Origin: an uncultured Dehalococcoidia bacterium | GTDB lineage: Bacteria; Chloroflexota; Dehalococcoidia; Lucifugimonadales; UBA3495 | Length of the DNA stretch: 64,000 nt | Assembly (NCBI GenBank): GCA_951812625.1 | Contig: CATOSP010000002.1 | Coordinates: forward strand, 784,880 to 848,879 | Reading direction: 5' to 3' | In this document: one piece after another, positions 8,502 to 16,538 of the stretch | Position numbering within the stretch: position 1 is the first letter of the stretch | Layout of the letters: each line of letters begins with the position of its first letter | The notes under the pieces: model-generated | The model's input: only the letters and a program-made list of their open reading frames with translations | Told to the model about the DNA's origin: nothing | The model's database searches: none | Program-made: the position numbers and the translations under genes

Positions 8502-9548
8502 ATGATGCAAAGTAACGAAGTACGACTTACCGAACTGTCCCACTGCGCGGGTTGAGCAGCCAAGTTGAGCATGGAGGACCTGGTACAGGTCCTGAGTCAG
8601 CTACCCACTGTCAGCCATCCGAATTTGCTTGTGGGAACGGAGACCGCTGACGACGCAGCGGTTTACCGTCTAAACCAGGATACGGCCCTGATACTCACCG
8701 TGGATTTCTTCACCCCGATTACGGATGACCCATACGACTTCGGGACCATCGCTGCGGCCAATTCCCTGAGTGATGTGTACGCGATGGGAGGGCGTCCGAT
8801 ATTGGCTCTCAACGTAGTTGGCTTCCCGGCGGATTTGGCTCGTGACATGCTGGGCTCGGTGCTGCGGGGTGGGTACGACAAGGCAGCGGAAGCCGGGTGT
8901 CTGATCGCGGGAGGTCATACGGTGGACGACGCAGAGCCGAAGTACGGTCTGTCGGTGGTGGGACTGGTGGAGCCGGGAAACCATGTCACCAACGCTGGAG
9001 CGCGTCCGGGGGACGTGCTGGTGCTGACCAAGCCTATCGGCACCGGGATAATTACCACCGGATGCAAGCAGGGCAAGACGCCACCTGTGGTTCTTCAGAC
9101 AGCTGTGGACACTATGGCTACTCTGAATAAAGCCGCATCTGAAGTGATGATGATGGTCGGTGTCAACTCCTGCACCGACATCACCGGGTTCGGACTGATG
9201 GGCCATTTGCGTTCAATGGTTCGTGCCAGCAACGTAAGTGCTCGTATCCGGTTCGATCAGGTACCGGTGCTTCCGGGAACTTGGGACCTGTTGGAGGAGG
9301 GAGTTGTGCCGGGAGGGACCCACCGGAACCTGCAGGCAGTGTCGGACACCGTACACTGGGAGCCTGGGACCACTGAGGAAATGCAGCTCCTTATGTGCGA
9401 TGCTCAGACCTCGGGAGGATTGCTGATGGCCGTCCCGCCGGAGAACAGGGACATGCTCATGTCCGGGCTCGAGGAGGCCGGGATAGCCGCAGCCGTCGTA
9501 GGGGACATCCTGGATGGTTCGCAGCACCAGATTCAGGTGTTGAGTTAA
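8502..9548 (+). CDS. selD: Selenide, water dikinase; itself a selenoprotein (in-frame TGA)
   Basis: SelD makes selenophosphate from selenide and ATP, the selenium donor for selenocysteine and seleno-tRNA. A frame opening at ATG 8502 (or 8505), six or nine bases after GGAGAGG, reads into the family N-terminus, with RLTELSHCAG followed by a TGA at 8553-8555 and then AAK. The TGA falls exactly where other SelD proteins have the catalytic Cys or Sec (Cys17 in E. coli), and the conserved Lys follows three residues later. Past the TGA the frame continues for 330 residues with DFFTPITDDP, NSLSDVYAMGG, AGGHTV and GFGLMGHL. Conventional calling would start at 8565 or 8571 and lose the active site. Total length 348 with Sec18, normal for the family. 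Confidence 0.93.
8553..8593 (+). promoter_or_regulatory. Sec codon plus candidate bacterial SECIS hairpin
   Basis: The in-frame TGA (8553-8555) is followed 19 bases later by a perfect hairpin: AGGACCTG (8575-8582), loop GTA, CAGGTCCT (8586-8593). The apical loop carries the GU that SelB recognises in characterised bacterial elements, and its distance from the UGA fits the usual range of a few tens of bases. Fold and function are inferred from the sequence. Confidence 0.7.
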
Positions 9549-9785
9549 GGCAATGGCCGGTATGTGTTAGGGTTTTTGAGGGCCACATTTGGGCTGGCCG
9601 AAGCTCGACGCGCATGGGTCGCAGGCAAGGCTCCGCACCCGAGCCTATCTTGAAAGGTGACAGATAAGTCCCGCATTTGAGGCGCGTTGACACCATTTTG
9701 CCTGCCCGATAACATGATTGACGAACTCAAATCCCGTTCATTCGGCCACGCCAAACTGGCAAGGCCGCTGCCAGAGAGGTGACGA

Positions 9786-10403
9786 ATGTTGAGAAAACGG
9801 CCTGACCAGGTCAAGAATGCCCCAGACCAGGGTAAGGGAGAACGCGTGCCTCCAGGGCAGTTCCTAACCACGAAGTTTCCGGTACTGACTTATGGCTCTG
9901 CGCCTAAGGTAGATCTGGCCACCTTTTCCCTGCGATTGTTCGGGCTGGTAGAACGCGAAGTCGAACTTGACTGGAAGGCGTTCATGGCTCTTGAGTGGAC
10001 CGCGGTGACGGCAGACTTCCATTGCGTGACCCAGTGGAGCCAGTTGGACAATACTTGGGAAGGTGTGACACTGGCCACAGTTGCAGAGCTGGCGAGTCCC
10101 AAGCCCCAGGCCAAGTTCATCATGGCTCACTGTTACGGCGGCTACACCACCAACCTGCCACTGGATCTGGCGTTGGAGGAGGGGATTCTGGCCCACAAGC
10201 AGGAAGGCAAGGAACTTGAGGAGGGGCACGGCTGGCCTCTGAGGCTCATAATTCCCAGCCGGTTTGGATGGAAGAGCGCCAAGTGGGTCAACGGGATCGA
10301 GTTCATGGCGGAAGACACTCCGGGATTCTGGGAGCAGCGAGGGTACAACAACAACGCCGATCCTTGGAAGGAGGAGCGTTTTTGGCCTGAGTTGACACGC
10401 TAA
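9786..10403 (+). CDS. Cytosolic sulfite-oxidase-like molybdopterin oxidoreductase
   Basis: A 205-residue protein preceded by GAGAGGTG. It consists of a single oxidoreductase molybdopterin-binding domain of the sulfite oxidase/YuiH type: FSLRLFGLVEREVEL, then DFHCVTQWSQLDNTWEGV with Cys80 placed to coordinate molybdenum, AHCYGGYTTNLPL, the RLIIPSRFGWKSAKWV segment, and a closing GFWEQRGYNNNADPW. There is no signal peptide or heme domain, and no dimerisation domain, so it resembles the short stand-alone subfamily. The substrate is unknown. A second, membrane-anchored relative lies at 30818-32488. It is followed by a strong bidirectional terminator. Confidence 0.88.
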   Translation: MLRKRPDQVKNAPDQGKGERVPPGQFLTTKFPVLTYGSAPKVDLATFSLRLFGLVEREVELDWKAFMALEWTAVTADFHCVTQWSQLDNTWEGVTLATVAELASPKPQAKFIMAHCYGGYTTNLPLDLALEEGILAHKQEGKELEEGHGWPLRLIIPSRFGWKSAKWVNGIEFMAEDTPGFWEQRGYNNNADPWKEERFWPELTR

Positions 10404-10442
10404 CTCATCAAACAGGCGCTTCATCCACACGCCTAGACGCAT

Positions 10443-10482
10443 AACGGCCTGGGGTCCTGATTGCGCAGGACCTCAGGCCGTT
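10443..10482. terminator. Bidirectional intrinsic terminator
   Basis: A 17-bp inverted repeat (10443-10459 with 10466-10482, one G-T mismatch) with a six-base loop, ending in TTTT on the plus side and running from AA on the other. It sits between convergent genes, the oxidoreductase ending at 10403 and the zinc ribbon ending at 10501, and can serve both. Confidence 0.85.
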
Positions 10483-10500
10483 TTGTAGAACGTGATCGAG

Positions 10501-10677
10501 TTAGGCGGTCTTCAGTTCCTGTGCTTCGCCATGCATCTGAGCCGGATCGGGCTGCTGCTCCACGAGGGGCAGGTCCTTCAGGTAACCACACTGGAGACAA
10601 CTTAGGTATTTGCCGAAGATATCCTCGGCAAGATATAGGTCGCCACGGCACTTGGGGCAGAACTTGAACTTAATCAT
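10501..10677 (-). CDS. Tiny zinc-ribbon protein
   Basis: A 58-residue protein starting at ATG 10677 after a GGAGG site about nine bases upstream, read to TAA at 10501. The sequence opens MIKFKFCPKCRGDLYL and continues ... LSCLQCGY, so two Cys-x2-Cys pairs about 17 residues apart form a zinc ribbon. The C-terminal 25 residues are polar (EQQPDPAQMHGEAQ) and probably unstructured. It is transcribed divergently from hspR, and its own TTGACA-N17-GATAAT promoter overlaps the palindrome at 10738-10756, suggesting co-regulation with the heat-shock genes. The molecular role is unknown. Confidence 0.72.
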   Translation of the reverse strand: MIKFKFCPKCRGDLYLAEDIFGKYLSCLQCGYLKDLPLVEQQPDPAQMHGEAQELKTA

Positions 10678-10727
10678 CACTCCTTCCCTCCTCGCGGGGT
10701 GTCTCCGTCCTCTCTTAGCTTTATCAC

Positions 10728-10766
10728 ATTATCAGCCTTGACACGAGATGTGTCAAACTGTATCAT
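10728..10766. promoter_or_regulatory. Divergent overlapping promoters with shared palindromic operator
   Basis: The palindrome TTGACAC-GAGAT-GTGTCAA lies at 10738-10756. Rightward, TTGACA (10738-10743), a 17-base spacer and TATCAT (10761-10766) form a promoter for hspR-grpE-dnaK. Leftward, TTGACA (complement of 10751-10756), a 17-base spacer and GATAAT (complement of 10728-10733) form one for the zinc-ribbon gene. TTGA-N11-TCAA has the half-site spacing of the HspR box (HAIR, CTTGAGT-N7-ACTCAAG), so HspR may repress both directions. Confidence 0.7.
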
Positions 10767-10794
10767 ACGGATACTATCCAACGGATACTATCCA
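10767..10794. repeat. Tandem 14-bp repeat with internal palindromes
   Basis: ACGGATACTATCCA is repeated exactly twice (10767-10780 and 10781-10794). Each unit contains the palindrome GGATA-C-TATCC. It begins right after the rightward -10 box, so it would overlap the transcription start or early leader of the hspR transcript. A second operator is the simplest reading. Confidence 0.55.
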
Positions 10795-10996
10795 AACCCA
10801 AGGGGCCCGGTGGGGTCGGACAAATAGTAGTTTTTTTGTCTTCCAGAGAATTCGTACCAAGTTAATCGTTGACTTACGAATATCATAACCGGCTGGTATC
10901 ACTCGTTTCCTACGTTCGAGACCAATTACCGGATTCGTCCTGCTCCGGTGACATCACCAAATCGGCCCCGTCAGGCTACCCGAAGGGAGCAGACAA

Positions 10997-11500
10997 ATGC
11001 AGCAACATTCTAAAACCAGTGTGCAGACCCAAACCAATCCTCATCGTCAACGGCAACGTTCTGTCGCTGAAGAGTCACAGCTGGCAGAGGCCTTCAATAC
11101 ACGAGCAGACGACATCTCTTGTGCCAATGCCCGAGAGCAACGGCCAGACCCACAGATGGAAGGCGTCTATATCATCAGCGTAGCGGCAAGGATCCTTGAC
11201 GTTCACCCGCAGACGCTCCGCAAGTACGAACGGCTCGGTCTAATCAACCCAGGAAGGACTCTGGGAATGCTCCGGCTATATTCGAGGGAGGACATTCGCA
11301 GGGTCCGGCTGATTCAGTATCTGTCCGGCAGCCTCGGACTGAATTTGGCCGGGGTCGAGTTCGCCCTTGGGATGGTGGAGAAGTTGCTCCTACTGCGAGA
11401 GCGGCTTGGCGCAGCTTCGAAGGACACCCCATTGGAGAAGACGATTCAGCAGGAGTTGGCTGCCCTGTTCGGGTCTACAGGATTACCTTTGGATGACTAG
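10997..11500 (+). CDS. hspR: HspR-like MerR-family heat-shock repressor
   Basis: A 167-residue regulator starting at ATG 10997 behind GAAGGGAG (seven-base spacing). Residues 57-125 are a MerR-type winged helix-turn-helix with the HspR-like wording YIISVAARILDVHPQTLRKYERLGLI cut here by family convention into the helix-turn-helix and wing; R-x-YSREDIRR follows. A leucine-rich helix (about 115-140) likely mediates dimerisation. The first 53 residues are polar and unusual for the family; Met54 is an alternative start but lacks a ribosome site. HspR represses dnaK operons and uses DnaK as co-repressor. Here it comes first, ahead of grpE and dnaK, and downstream of a palindrome with HspR-box spacing, so autoregulation is likely. 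Confidence 0.85.
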   Translation: MQQHSKTSVQTQTNPHRQRQRSVAEESQLAEAFNTRADDISCANAREQRPDPQMEGVYIISVAARILDVHPQTLRKYERLGLINPGRTLGMLRLYSREDIRRVRLIQYLSGSLGLNLAGVEFALGMVEKLLLLRERLGAASKDTPLEKTIQQELAALFGSTGLPLDD

Positions 11501-11550
11501 GGACAATCGGGGAACCAATCCATATCGATACCAGATCTGAGGCATTACAC

Positions 11551-12147
11551 ATGGCGAATGAGCATAATGAATGGAAGATTCCACAAGATGGCTCCAGACC
11601 AGAACCGACCGATGCGGTGGGCAACGGTGCAGACAGCGTGGCGAGCGAAGGTGAGTTCACTCCGCATACGCAGATTGCGAGCCTTAAAGAACAGTTGGAA
11701 GAGGCCATGGCTGCCGCTGACCAGTCCCGCCGGGAGGTGCAGTATAAGGAGGCCGAGTTACAAACTGAACGACGTCGTTCCGCAGAACAACGCGCCATAG
11801 CCGCCAAGTACCGCGACGAGGAACTCCTCCGAGATTTGCTACCAGCTATCGAGGGCTTGGACCTGGCTTTGAACTCCCCGGTCGGTGACCAGTGGGGCGA
11901 AGGCGTGAAACTGGCCGTCCGTGAAATGAAGCGACGTCTGGAGATTCGGGGAGTCAACCTCATAGATGCCGCTGTAGGCCAGCCATTCAACCCCAACGAA
12001 CACGATGCTATAGGAGCCGAGGAATCTGTAGAGCATTCCCCCGGACATATTATCCAGGCTGTGAGAGGTGGGTACCGTCTTCACGACCGGGTGATCCAAC
12101 CGGCACAGGTAATCGTGGCCACAGAAAAGCTTGAAGTTGACAAATAA
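11551..12147 (+). CDS. grpE: GrpE nucleotide exchange factor
   Basis: A 198-residue co-chaperone that releases ADP from DnaK. The first 35 residues are polar and disordered. Residues about 45-95 form a long coiled coil ([19 protein letters not shown] and following), the dimer stalk that carries the family [12 protein letters not shown] segment. The C-terminal beta-domain has the GrpE signature pieces [25 protein letters not shown] and [10 protein letters not shown]. It lies 50 bases after hspR and 32 bases before dnaK in the same orientation, so one transcript is likely. The ribosome site is weak. Confidence 0.95.
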   Translation: MANEHNEWKIPQDGSRPEPTDAVGNGADSVASEGEFTPHTQIASLKEQLEEAMAAADQSRREVQYKEAELQTERRRSAEQRAIAAKYRDEELLRDLLPAIEGLDLALNSPVGDQWGEGVKLAVREMKRRLEIRGVNLIDAAVGQPFNPNEHDAIGAEESVEHSPGHIIQAVRGGYRLHDRVIQPAQVIVATEKLEVDK

Positions 12148-12179
12148 CCTGGAGGACGCTGGGAGAAAGGAAATACGTG

Positions 12180-14090
12180 ATGGCTAAAGTATTGGGAATC
12201 GATTTGGGTACAACGAACTCGGTTGCGGCGGTGATCGAGGCGGGTGAGCCAATCGTGGTGGAAAACGCCGAAGGGGCAAGGCTTACCCCTTCCGTCGTGG
12301 CAGTTAACAGCCGCACTGACGAGAGATATGTTGGGCAGATTGCGAAGCGGCAGGCCGTTACCAATCCAGAGAACACGCTCTTCTCCGTGAAACGGCTCAT
12401 GGGTCGGAAGTTCCAGGACCAAGAGGTCCAAAGTGCCATCAATAGGCTGCCCTATAGGATCGTCCAAGCCTCTGATGGTGACGCGCATGTGGAAATGAAC
12501 GGGCAGAGTTACGCTCCGCCCCAGATTTCCTCCTTCGTGCTGCAGAAAATCAAGCAGGACGCTGAGGCAAAGCTTGGGGAGCGGATTACCCAAGCTGTAA
12601 TTACGGTCCCGGCCTACTTCAATGACTCGCAGCGTCAGGCCACCAAGGACGCCGGGACCATCGCTGGCCTGGAAGTGCTGCGGATCATCAATGAGCCTAC
12701 GGCCTCCTCCCTGGCCTATGGTGTGGACAAAACCGCTACTGACGCCATCGTCGCGGTGTTTGATCTCGGCGGAGGAACTTTCGACATCACGATACTACAG
12801 CTCGGGGATGGCGTCTTTGAGGTCAAGTCCACCAACGGGGATACCTACCTGGGCGGGGACGACTTCGACCAGCAGATACTGGATTGGCTGATCCAGGAAT
12901 TCCGCCAGGAGTCCGGCATTGACTTGAGCAAGGACCGGATGGCACTTCAACGGCTACGGGACGCGGCTGAGAGGGCGAAGGTCGAGCTTTCCAGCGTGCT
13001 GGAGACAGAAATCAACCTGCCCTTCATTACTGCGGACGCATCCGGTCCTGCTCACCTCGTGAAGACCCTCAGCCGGGCCAGGTTGGAGCAGTTGGTGGGA
13101 GATCTGATCGCACGCACCGAAGGCCCGTGCAAGCAGGCCCTTAGCGACGCCGGGCTGAGCGCAAGCGAGATAGACGAAGTGATCATGGTCGGCGGTATGA
13201 CTCGGATGCCGGCGGTTCAGGATAAGGTCAAGCAGCTATTCGGCAAGGAACCCAACCGGAACGTCAACCCCGACGAAGCTGTGGCTATGGGCGCGGCCAT
13301 ACAAGCCGGAGTGCTGGCTGGGGAGGTTGGAGACCTGGTCCTGCTGGACGTAACACCGCTGACTCTTGGGCTCGAGACCCTGGGCAACGTTTCGACGACC
13401 CTGATCTCACGGAATACTACCATCCCGACCCGGAAAGCGGAGACGTTCACCACAGCGGCCAACGGGCAGACCACTGTGGATATACACGTGCTCCAGGGAG
13501 AGCGCCCGATGGCAGCAGACAACAAGTCCATCGGTCGGTTCATGCTGGATGGGATCCTTCCTGCCCCCAGAGGCGTTCCCCAGATCGAGGTGATGTTCGA
13601 CATCGACGCCAACGGGATACTCAGCGTGTCGGCCCAGGACAAGGGTACTGGGAAGGAACAGAAGATAGTCATCCAGTCCGGGTCGGGGCTCTCTAAGGAG
13701 GATATCGACCGGATGGTCGATGAAGCCAAGGCGCACGAGGCAGAGGATCAGCAACGGCGTTCGGAAGCCGAGACACGGAACCAGGCCGACTCACTGCTCT
13801 ACAGTACAGAGAAGCTGCTGCAAGAAAACGCAGACACTGTTCCTGAAGACCTCAAGGCCGAGGTCGAAGGGAAGCTGACGACGCTTCGGACTGCCGTATC
13901 GGGAGGCTCCGTGGCAGAAATTCAGGCCGCAATGACGGACCTTAACGCCTCGTTGCAGCGTGTCGGAGAGTCGGTCTACAGCCAGACTGGTGGAGCCACT
14001 GGGGCAGGGGGAGCAACGATGGACGACGGTCCAATTGGGGATGTTCCACCGGATGACGACACAGTCGAAGGGGAGTTCCGAGAGGTTTAG
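12180..14090 (+). CDS. dnaK: Chaperone DnaK (Hsp70)
   Basis: Hsp70 binds exposed hydrophobic peptides and cycles with ATP, DnaJ and GrpE. The start is ATG 12180; the GTG directly before it (12177) is an equally possible in-frame start after GAAAGGA. The nucleotide-binding domain has [10 protein letters not shown] at the N-terminus, the [20 protein letters not shown] segment, [12 protein letters not shown] and the [11 protein letters not shown] motif. The substrate domain follows [13 protein letters not shown], with a helical lid from about residue 500. The tail is Gly- and acid-rich and ends VEGEFREV. About 636 residues, usual for the family. dnaJ is not in this operon but at 41698. Confidence 0.98.
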   Translation: MAKVLGIDLGTTNSVAAVIEAGEPIVVENAEGARLTPSVVAVNSRTDERYVGQIAKRQAVTNPENTLFSVKRLMGRKFQDQEVQSAINRLPYRIVQASDGDAHVEMNGQSYAPPQISSFVLQKIKQDAEAKLGERITQAVITVPAYFNDSQRQATKDAGTIAGLEVLRIINEPTASSLAYGVDKTATDAIVAVFDLGGGTFDITILQLGDGVFEVKSTNGDTYLGGDDFDQQILDWLIQEFRQESGIDLSKDRMALQRLRDAAERAKVELSSVLETEINLPFITADASGPAHLVKTLSRARLEQLVGDLIARTEGPCKQALSDAGLSASEIDEVIMVGGMTRMPAVQDKVKQLFGKEPNRNVNPDEAVAMGAAIQAGVLAGEVGDLVLLDVTPLTLGLETLGNVSTTLISRNTTIPTRKAETFTTAANGQTTVDIHVLQGERPMAADNKSIGRFMLDGILPAPRGVPQIEVMFDIDANGILSVSAQDKGTGKEQKIVIQSGSGLSKEDIDRMVDEAKAHEAEDQQRRSEAETRNQADSLLYSTEKLLQENADTVPEDLKAEVEGKLTTLRTAVSGGSVAEIQAAMTDLNASLQRVGESVYSQTGGATGAGGATMDDGPIGDVPPDDDTVEGEFREV

Positions 14091-14112
14091 GGGCTCTGTA
14101 TGCGATGTTGCC

Positions 14113-14141
14113 GGGGGCCCTCATCTGGTATAATGGCCCCC
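14113..14141 (+). promoter_or_regulatory. Hairpin with embedded extended -10 promoter after dnaK
   Basis: GGGGGCC (14113-14119) pairs with GGCCCCC (14135-14141). The loop contains TGGTATAAT (14126-14134), a perfect extended -10 element. The site could end dnaK transcription, start the next gene (14206), or do both. Confidence 0.5.
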
Positions 14142-14205
14142 TATTCCAAAATTCCTCGCTACCTGCGAAATCAGGCGGGTCACGGTCAGTGCTGATGGAG
14201 AGGAC

Positions 14206-14490
14206 ATGAGCGGACAAAAAGATAGAGTAGACCAAGAGGTTGTGGAAGACGAAAACACTTGGGCGATCGAGGGAGTCGAGCAGCGGCTGACCCCTCTGCA
14301 ATACCACTACCTGAGTCTGCTTCAGCGTCTGATCGACACAAAGAACAGCTATCAGAAAGACTCTGAACTCGAAGCGTGGAAGATGAGCGCCATTAACAAG
14401 TCAATCTACTCAACGCTTCGCGACTGCATCGAGTCGAACGTTGGCGACATAGCCAAGGAGATGTTGAGAGAGACCCATAGCGTGAACTAA
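14206..14490 (+). CDS. Hypothetical 94-residue acidic helical protein
   Basis: I do not recognise this protein. It starts at ATG 14206 with GGAGAGG eight bases upstream, which makes it a credible gene. It is charged throughout, with no signal peptide or membrane segment. Predicted helices cover LTPLQYHYLSLLQRLIDTKN and the segment SELEAWKMSAINKSIYSTLRD by pattern of hydrophobic spacing. One Cys is present (in DCIESNVGD). It follows dnaK, probably from its own extended -10 promoter at 14126-14134, and is closed by a strong terminator. A link to stress response is only suggested by position. Confidence 0.6.
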   Translation: MSGQKDRVDQEVVEDENTWAIEGVEQRLTPLQYHYLSLLQRLIDTKNSYQKDSELEAWKMSAINKSIYSTLRDCIESNVGDIAKEMLRETHSVN

Positions 14491-14524
14491 GCCGGAGCTC
14501 GTTCCCAAGATGATCTACTAGAGG

Positions 14525-14563
14525 GCAGCCCGGGTTCCCAACGATGCGGGGAACCCGGGCTGC
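14525..14563. terminator. Bidirectional terminator hairpin
   Basis: A perfect 15-bp inverted repeat, GCAGCCCGGGTTCCC (14525-14539) with 14549-14563, around a nine-base loop. It lies between the convergent 94-residue protein gene and the AcuC-like gene and can stop both. There is no U-tract. Confidence 0.75.
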
Positions 14564-14574
14564 ACTATCCGAAG

Positions 14575-15705
14575 CTAGCTAGCTATTGAGTGCAGTGGGA
14601 ACAATTGCTCCTTGATACTAGCCACGGTCTCCACTGCGAATATTCGCGAGTCCCGCTGTATGTCTGCTGGCACTTGCGGGATCTGTATATCTCGTAGCCG
14701 TTCCGTACTATGTAGGGCTACGAACGCTCCCGGCAACTCGTCAGGCCATTCTACGTCCAGCATTACCCCGTAGGCTAATGCCCAAGACCGGGCCACCGCA
14801 CCCAGATCATAGCCGCCTCCACCAAGTGCCAGCCAGGGCACGCCCAGGTTGGCCAGTTCCCGCACCGCCTCGACAAATCCACTGGTCGTCACCTGTAAGT
14901 GGGTCAGCGGGTCGCTGTGATATGTGTCTATTCCCAACTGGCTTACCAGGACGTCTGGCGAAAAGGCCTTGAGTACCGGTAGTACGGCGTCTCGGAACAC
15001 CTCAAGATAGGTCTCGTCATCCGTGTAGGGGTATAGGGGAAGGTTGATGGAGTAGCCTACCCCCACACCGGATCCCATCTCGGACACGAACCCCGTGCCT
15101 GGGAACAGATATCGGCCGGACTCGTGGATGGAGACTGTCAGCACCCTGTCGTCCTCGTAGAAGGCTTCCTGCACACCATCGCCGTGGTGCGCATCAATAT
15201 CCACGTAGGCAACCCTCATCCCCCTCCCCAGAAGATAATTGATCGCCACAGCGGGGTCGTTAAATACGCAAAACCCCGATGCGTGGGTGGCAGCCGCGTG
15301 GTGTAACCCGCCGGAGATGTTGAAGGCTACATCCACTTCCCTGTCTGCTACGAGTTCCGCCGCTACTAGAGATGCGCCGGTGCTCAGGCAGGCTGCTTCG
15401 TACATCCCCCGGTAGTAGGGGTTGTCTCCCTGGAGGTTGAAGTTGAATCTGCCGGGGTCGAAGCTGCTGAGTCCTAGGCCGAAACTGCGGACGGCAGCTA
15501 TGTATTCTCGACTGTGCAGAGTCATGAGCTCCGTTTCCGTGGCCGGGCGAGGTGGTACCAAAAGAGAATCGTTCTGGTCAAATGCACCGAACGACTCCAA
15601 CAACTCGTAGGTGTACCGGAGTCTCACGGGCCGCATGGGGTGGTCGGACCGGAGTTGATGCCTGGACATCGCCTCATCGTATACAAAAGCCGCTCGTCGA
15701 CTCAC
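14575..15705 (-). CDS. AcuC-like histone-deacetylase family enzyme
   Basis: A 376-residue zinc hydrolase of the arginase/deacetylase fold, starting at GTG 15705 after GGAGG. Active-site pieces are all visible: the His pair at 135-136 in SGGLHHAAATH, zinc ligands Asp171 and His173 in VDIDAHHGDG, a third Asp near 260 in QLGIDTYHSDPL, and the transition-state Tyr299 in GGGGYDL. The family removes acetyl groups from lysines or polyamines; AcuC deacetylates acetyl-CoA synthetase in Bacillus, and polyamine deacetylases look similar. No acetyl-CoA synthetase gene lies nearby, so the substrate is open. Probably cytoplasmic. The Mut7-C gene lies 57 bases upstream in the same orientation. Confidence 0.88.
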   Translation of the reverse strand: MSRRAAFVYDEAMSRHQLRSDHPMRPVRLRYTYELLESFGAFDQNDSLLVPPRPATETELMTLHSREYIAAVRSFGLGLSSFDPGRFNFNLQGDNPYYRGMYEAACLSTGASLVAAELVADREVDVAFNISGGLHHAAATHASGFCVFNDPAVAINYLLGRGMRVAYVDIDAHHGDGVQEAFYEDDRVLTVSIHESGRYLFPGTGFVSEMGSGVGVGYSINLPLYPYTDDETYLEVFRDAVLPVLKAFSPDVLVSQLGIDTYHSDPLTHLQVTTSGFVEAVRELANLGVPWLALGGGGYDLGAVARSWALAYGVMLDVEWPDELPGAFVALHSTERLRDIQIPQVPADIQRDSRIFAVETVASIKEQLFPLHSIAS

Positions 15706-15762
15706 GGTGCCTCCGCAATCGCACGTTCAAGTTCGGACCTGATGTTTGACCAATGAGTCCCT

Positions 15763-16122
15763 TTACAGTACAGCCGGAGGTACTGAAGACAACGCATAGA
15801 CTTGCGTTGGGTTGCCAGGGGGCAACTGGCCTGTCACGGCCTCCGTAGTCTGAAGTCTAGTTTCAGTTCCCATACCAACTTGCCGCAATTGTCTCCTCAG
15901 GGCATCGTCTTTGAGATGGATCACTTGCATCTGGCCCGAACGGGCGGCCCTTCGCTGGGTGATGCCGGAGTCCTCGGTCACCAAAGTCCTGGAGTCCCTC
16001 AGAACAATCCGCACAAGCTTATTGTCGGCGCTCTCGCTGGCGAATAGGGTGTCGTACCCCATGATTCTCAACCACTTGGCCATGCGACCTACATTGATGT
16101 CTACGACGGACCGATTCTGCAT
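15763..16122 (-). CDS. Mut7-C / PIN-like RNase-domain protein, short form
   Basis: A 119-residue protein. VVDINVGRMAKWLRIMGYDT near the N-terminus is the hallmark of the Mut7-C family, a PIN-like nuclease fold; Asp8 and TEDSGITQRRA supply the expected acidic residues. Most bacterial members are about 150-165 residues with a C-terminal zinc ribbon. Here the sequence diverges after LRRQLRQVG and stops without any Cys, so the ribbon is missing. Only 57 bases separate it from the AcuC-like gene, so no lost ribbon fits downstream. The ribosome site is weak. Possibly an RNA-binding remnant. The stretch 16123-16538 upstream is gene-free and I see no convincing signal in it. Confidence 0.7.
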   Translation of the reverse strand: MQNRSVVDINVGRMAKWLRIMGYDTLFASESADNKLVRIVLRDSRTLVTEDSGITQRRAARSGQMQVIHLKDDALRRQLRQVGMGTETRLQTTEAVTGQLPPGNPTQVYALSSVPPAVL

Positions 16123-16538
16123 GTTGGTTCCCGGTAGACGAGAAAACTAAGGACGGGGTGAGTCTATTCAATAACGACCACAAGGGTCAAGCCGGGAGAA
16201 AATGGACGTTAGGGAGGATGGCCGCTGGTCGGACAGCCACGGGGTCGGTGTGGCTGTGTCCCGGGAGCGCTGACCTTGAGTCTGGGCGATGGGGAATTGT
16301 CTCCCAGCTCGATACCGCAAAATGTTGAAAACTCGCCCTCAAAACTCTACGAACCTTATAGGTAGTCGGCTGTATATTATGTTGCATAGAATGCTGACCG
16401 GGACCACCGGATGGGCTGTCCGTCAGGCCTTGCAACCCGCATCTACTCGACTAGAGGGTCTGCCGTTCATGCTTTCAGCCCACCCGTATCGAGCGATGGG
16501 CGGACCGGGAACATGTTGACGAAGTATGGAGGTGGGTA

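Noticed and set aside
8293-8505. A 70-codon ORF upstream of selD
   Set aside because: It begins inside the GATACTCT array and overlaps the selD promoter and ribosome site; no homology is recognisable.
8565-9548. selD beginning at 8565
   Set aside because: This start follows the TGA and drops the catalytic segment; the read-through frame is strongly supported.
10869-11183. A 104-codon ORF overlapping the hspR start
   Set aside because: It is out of frame with the MerR domain and lacks a ribosome site.
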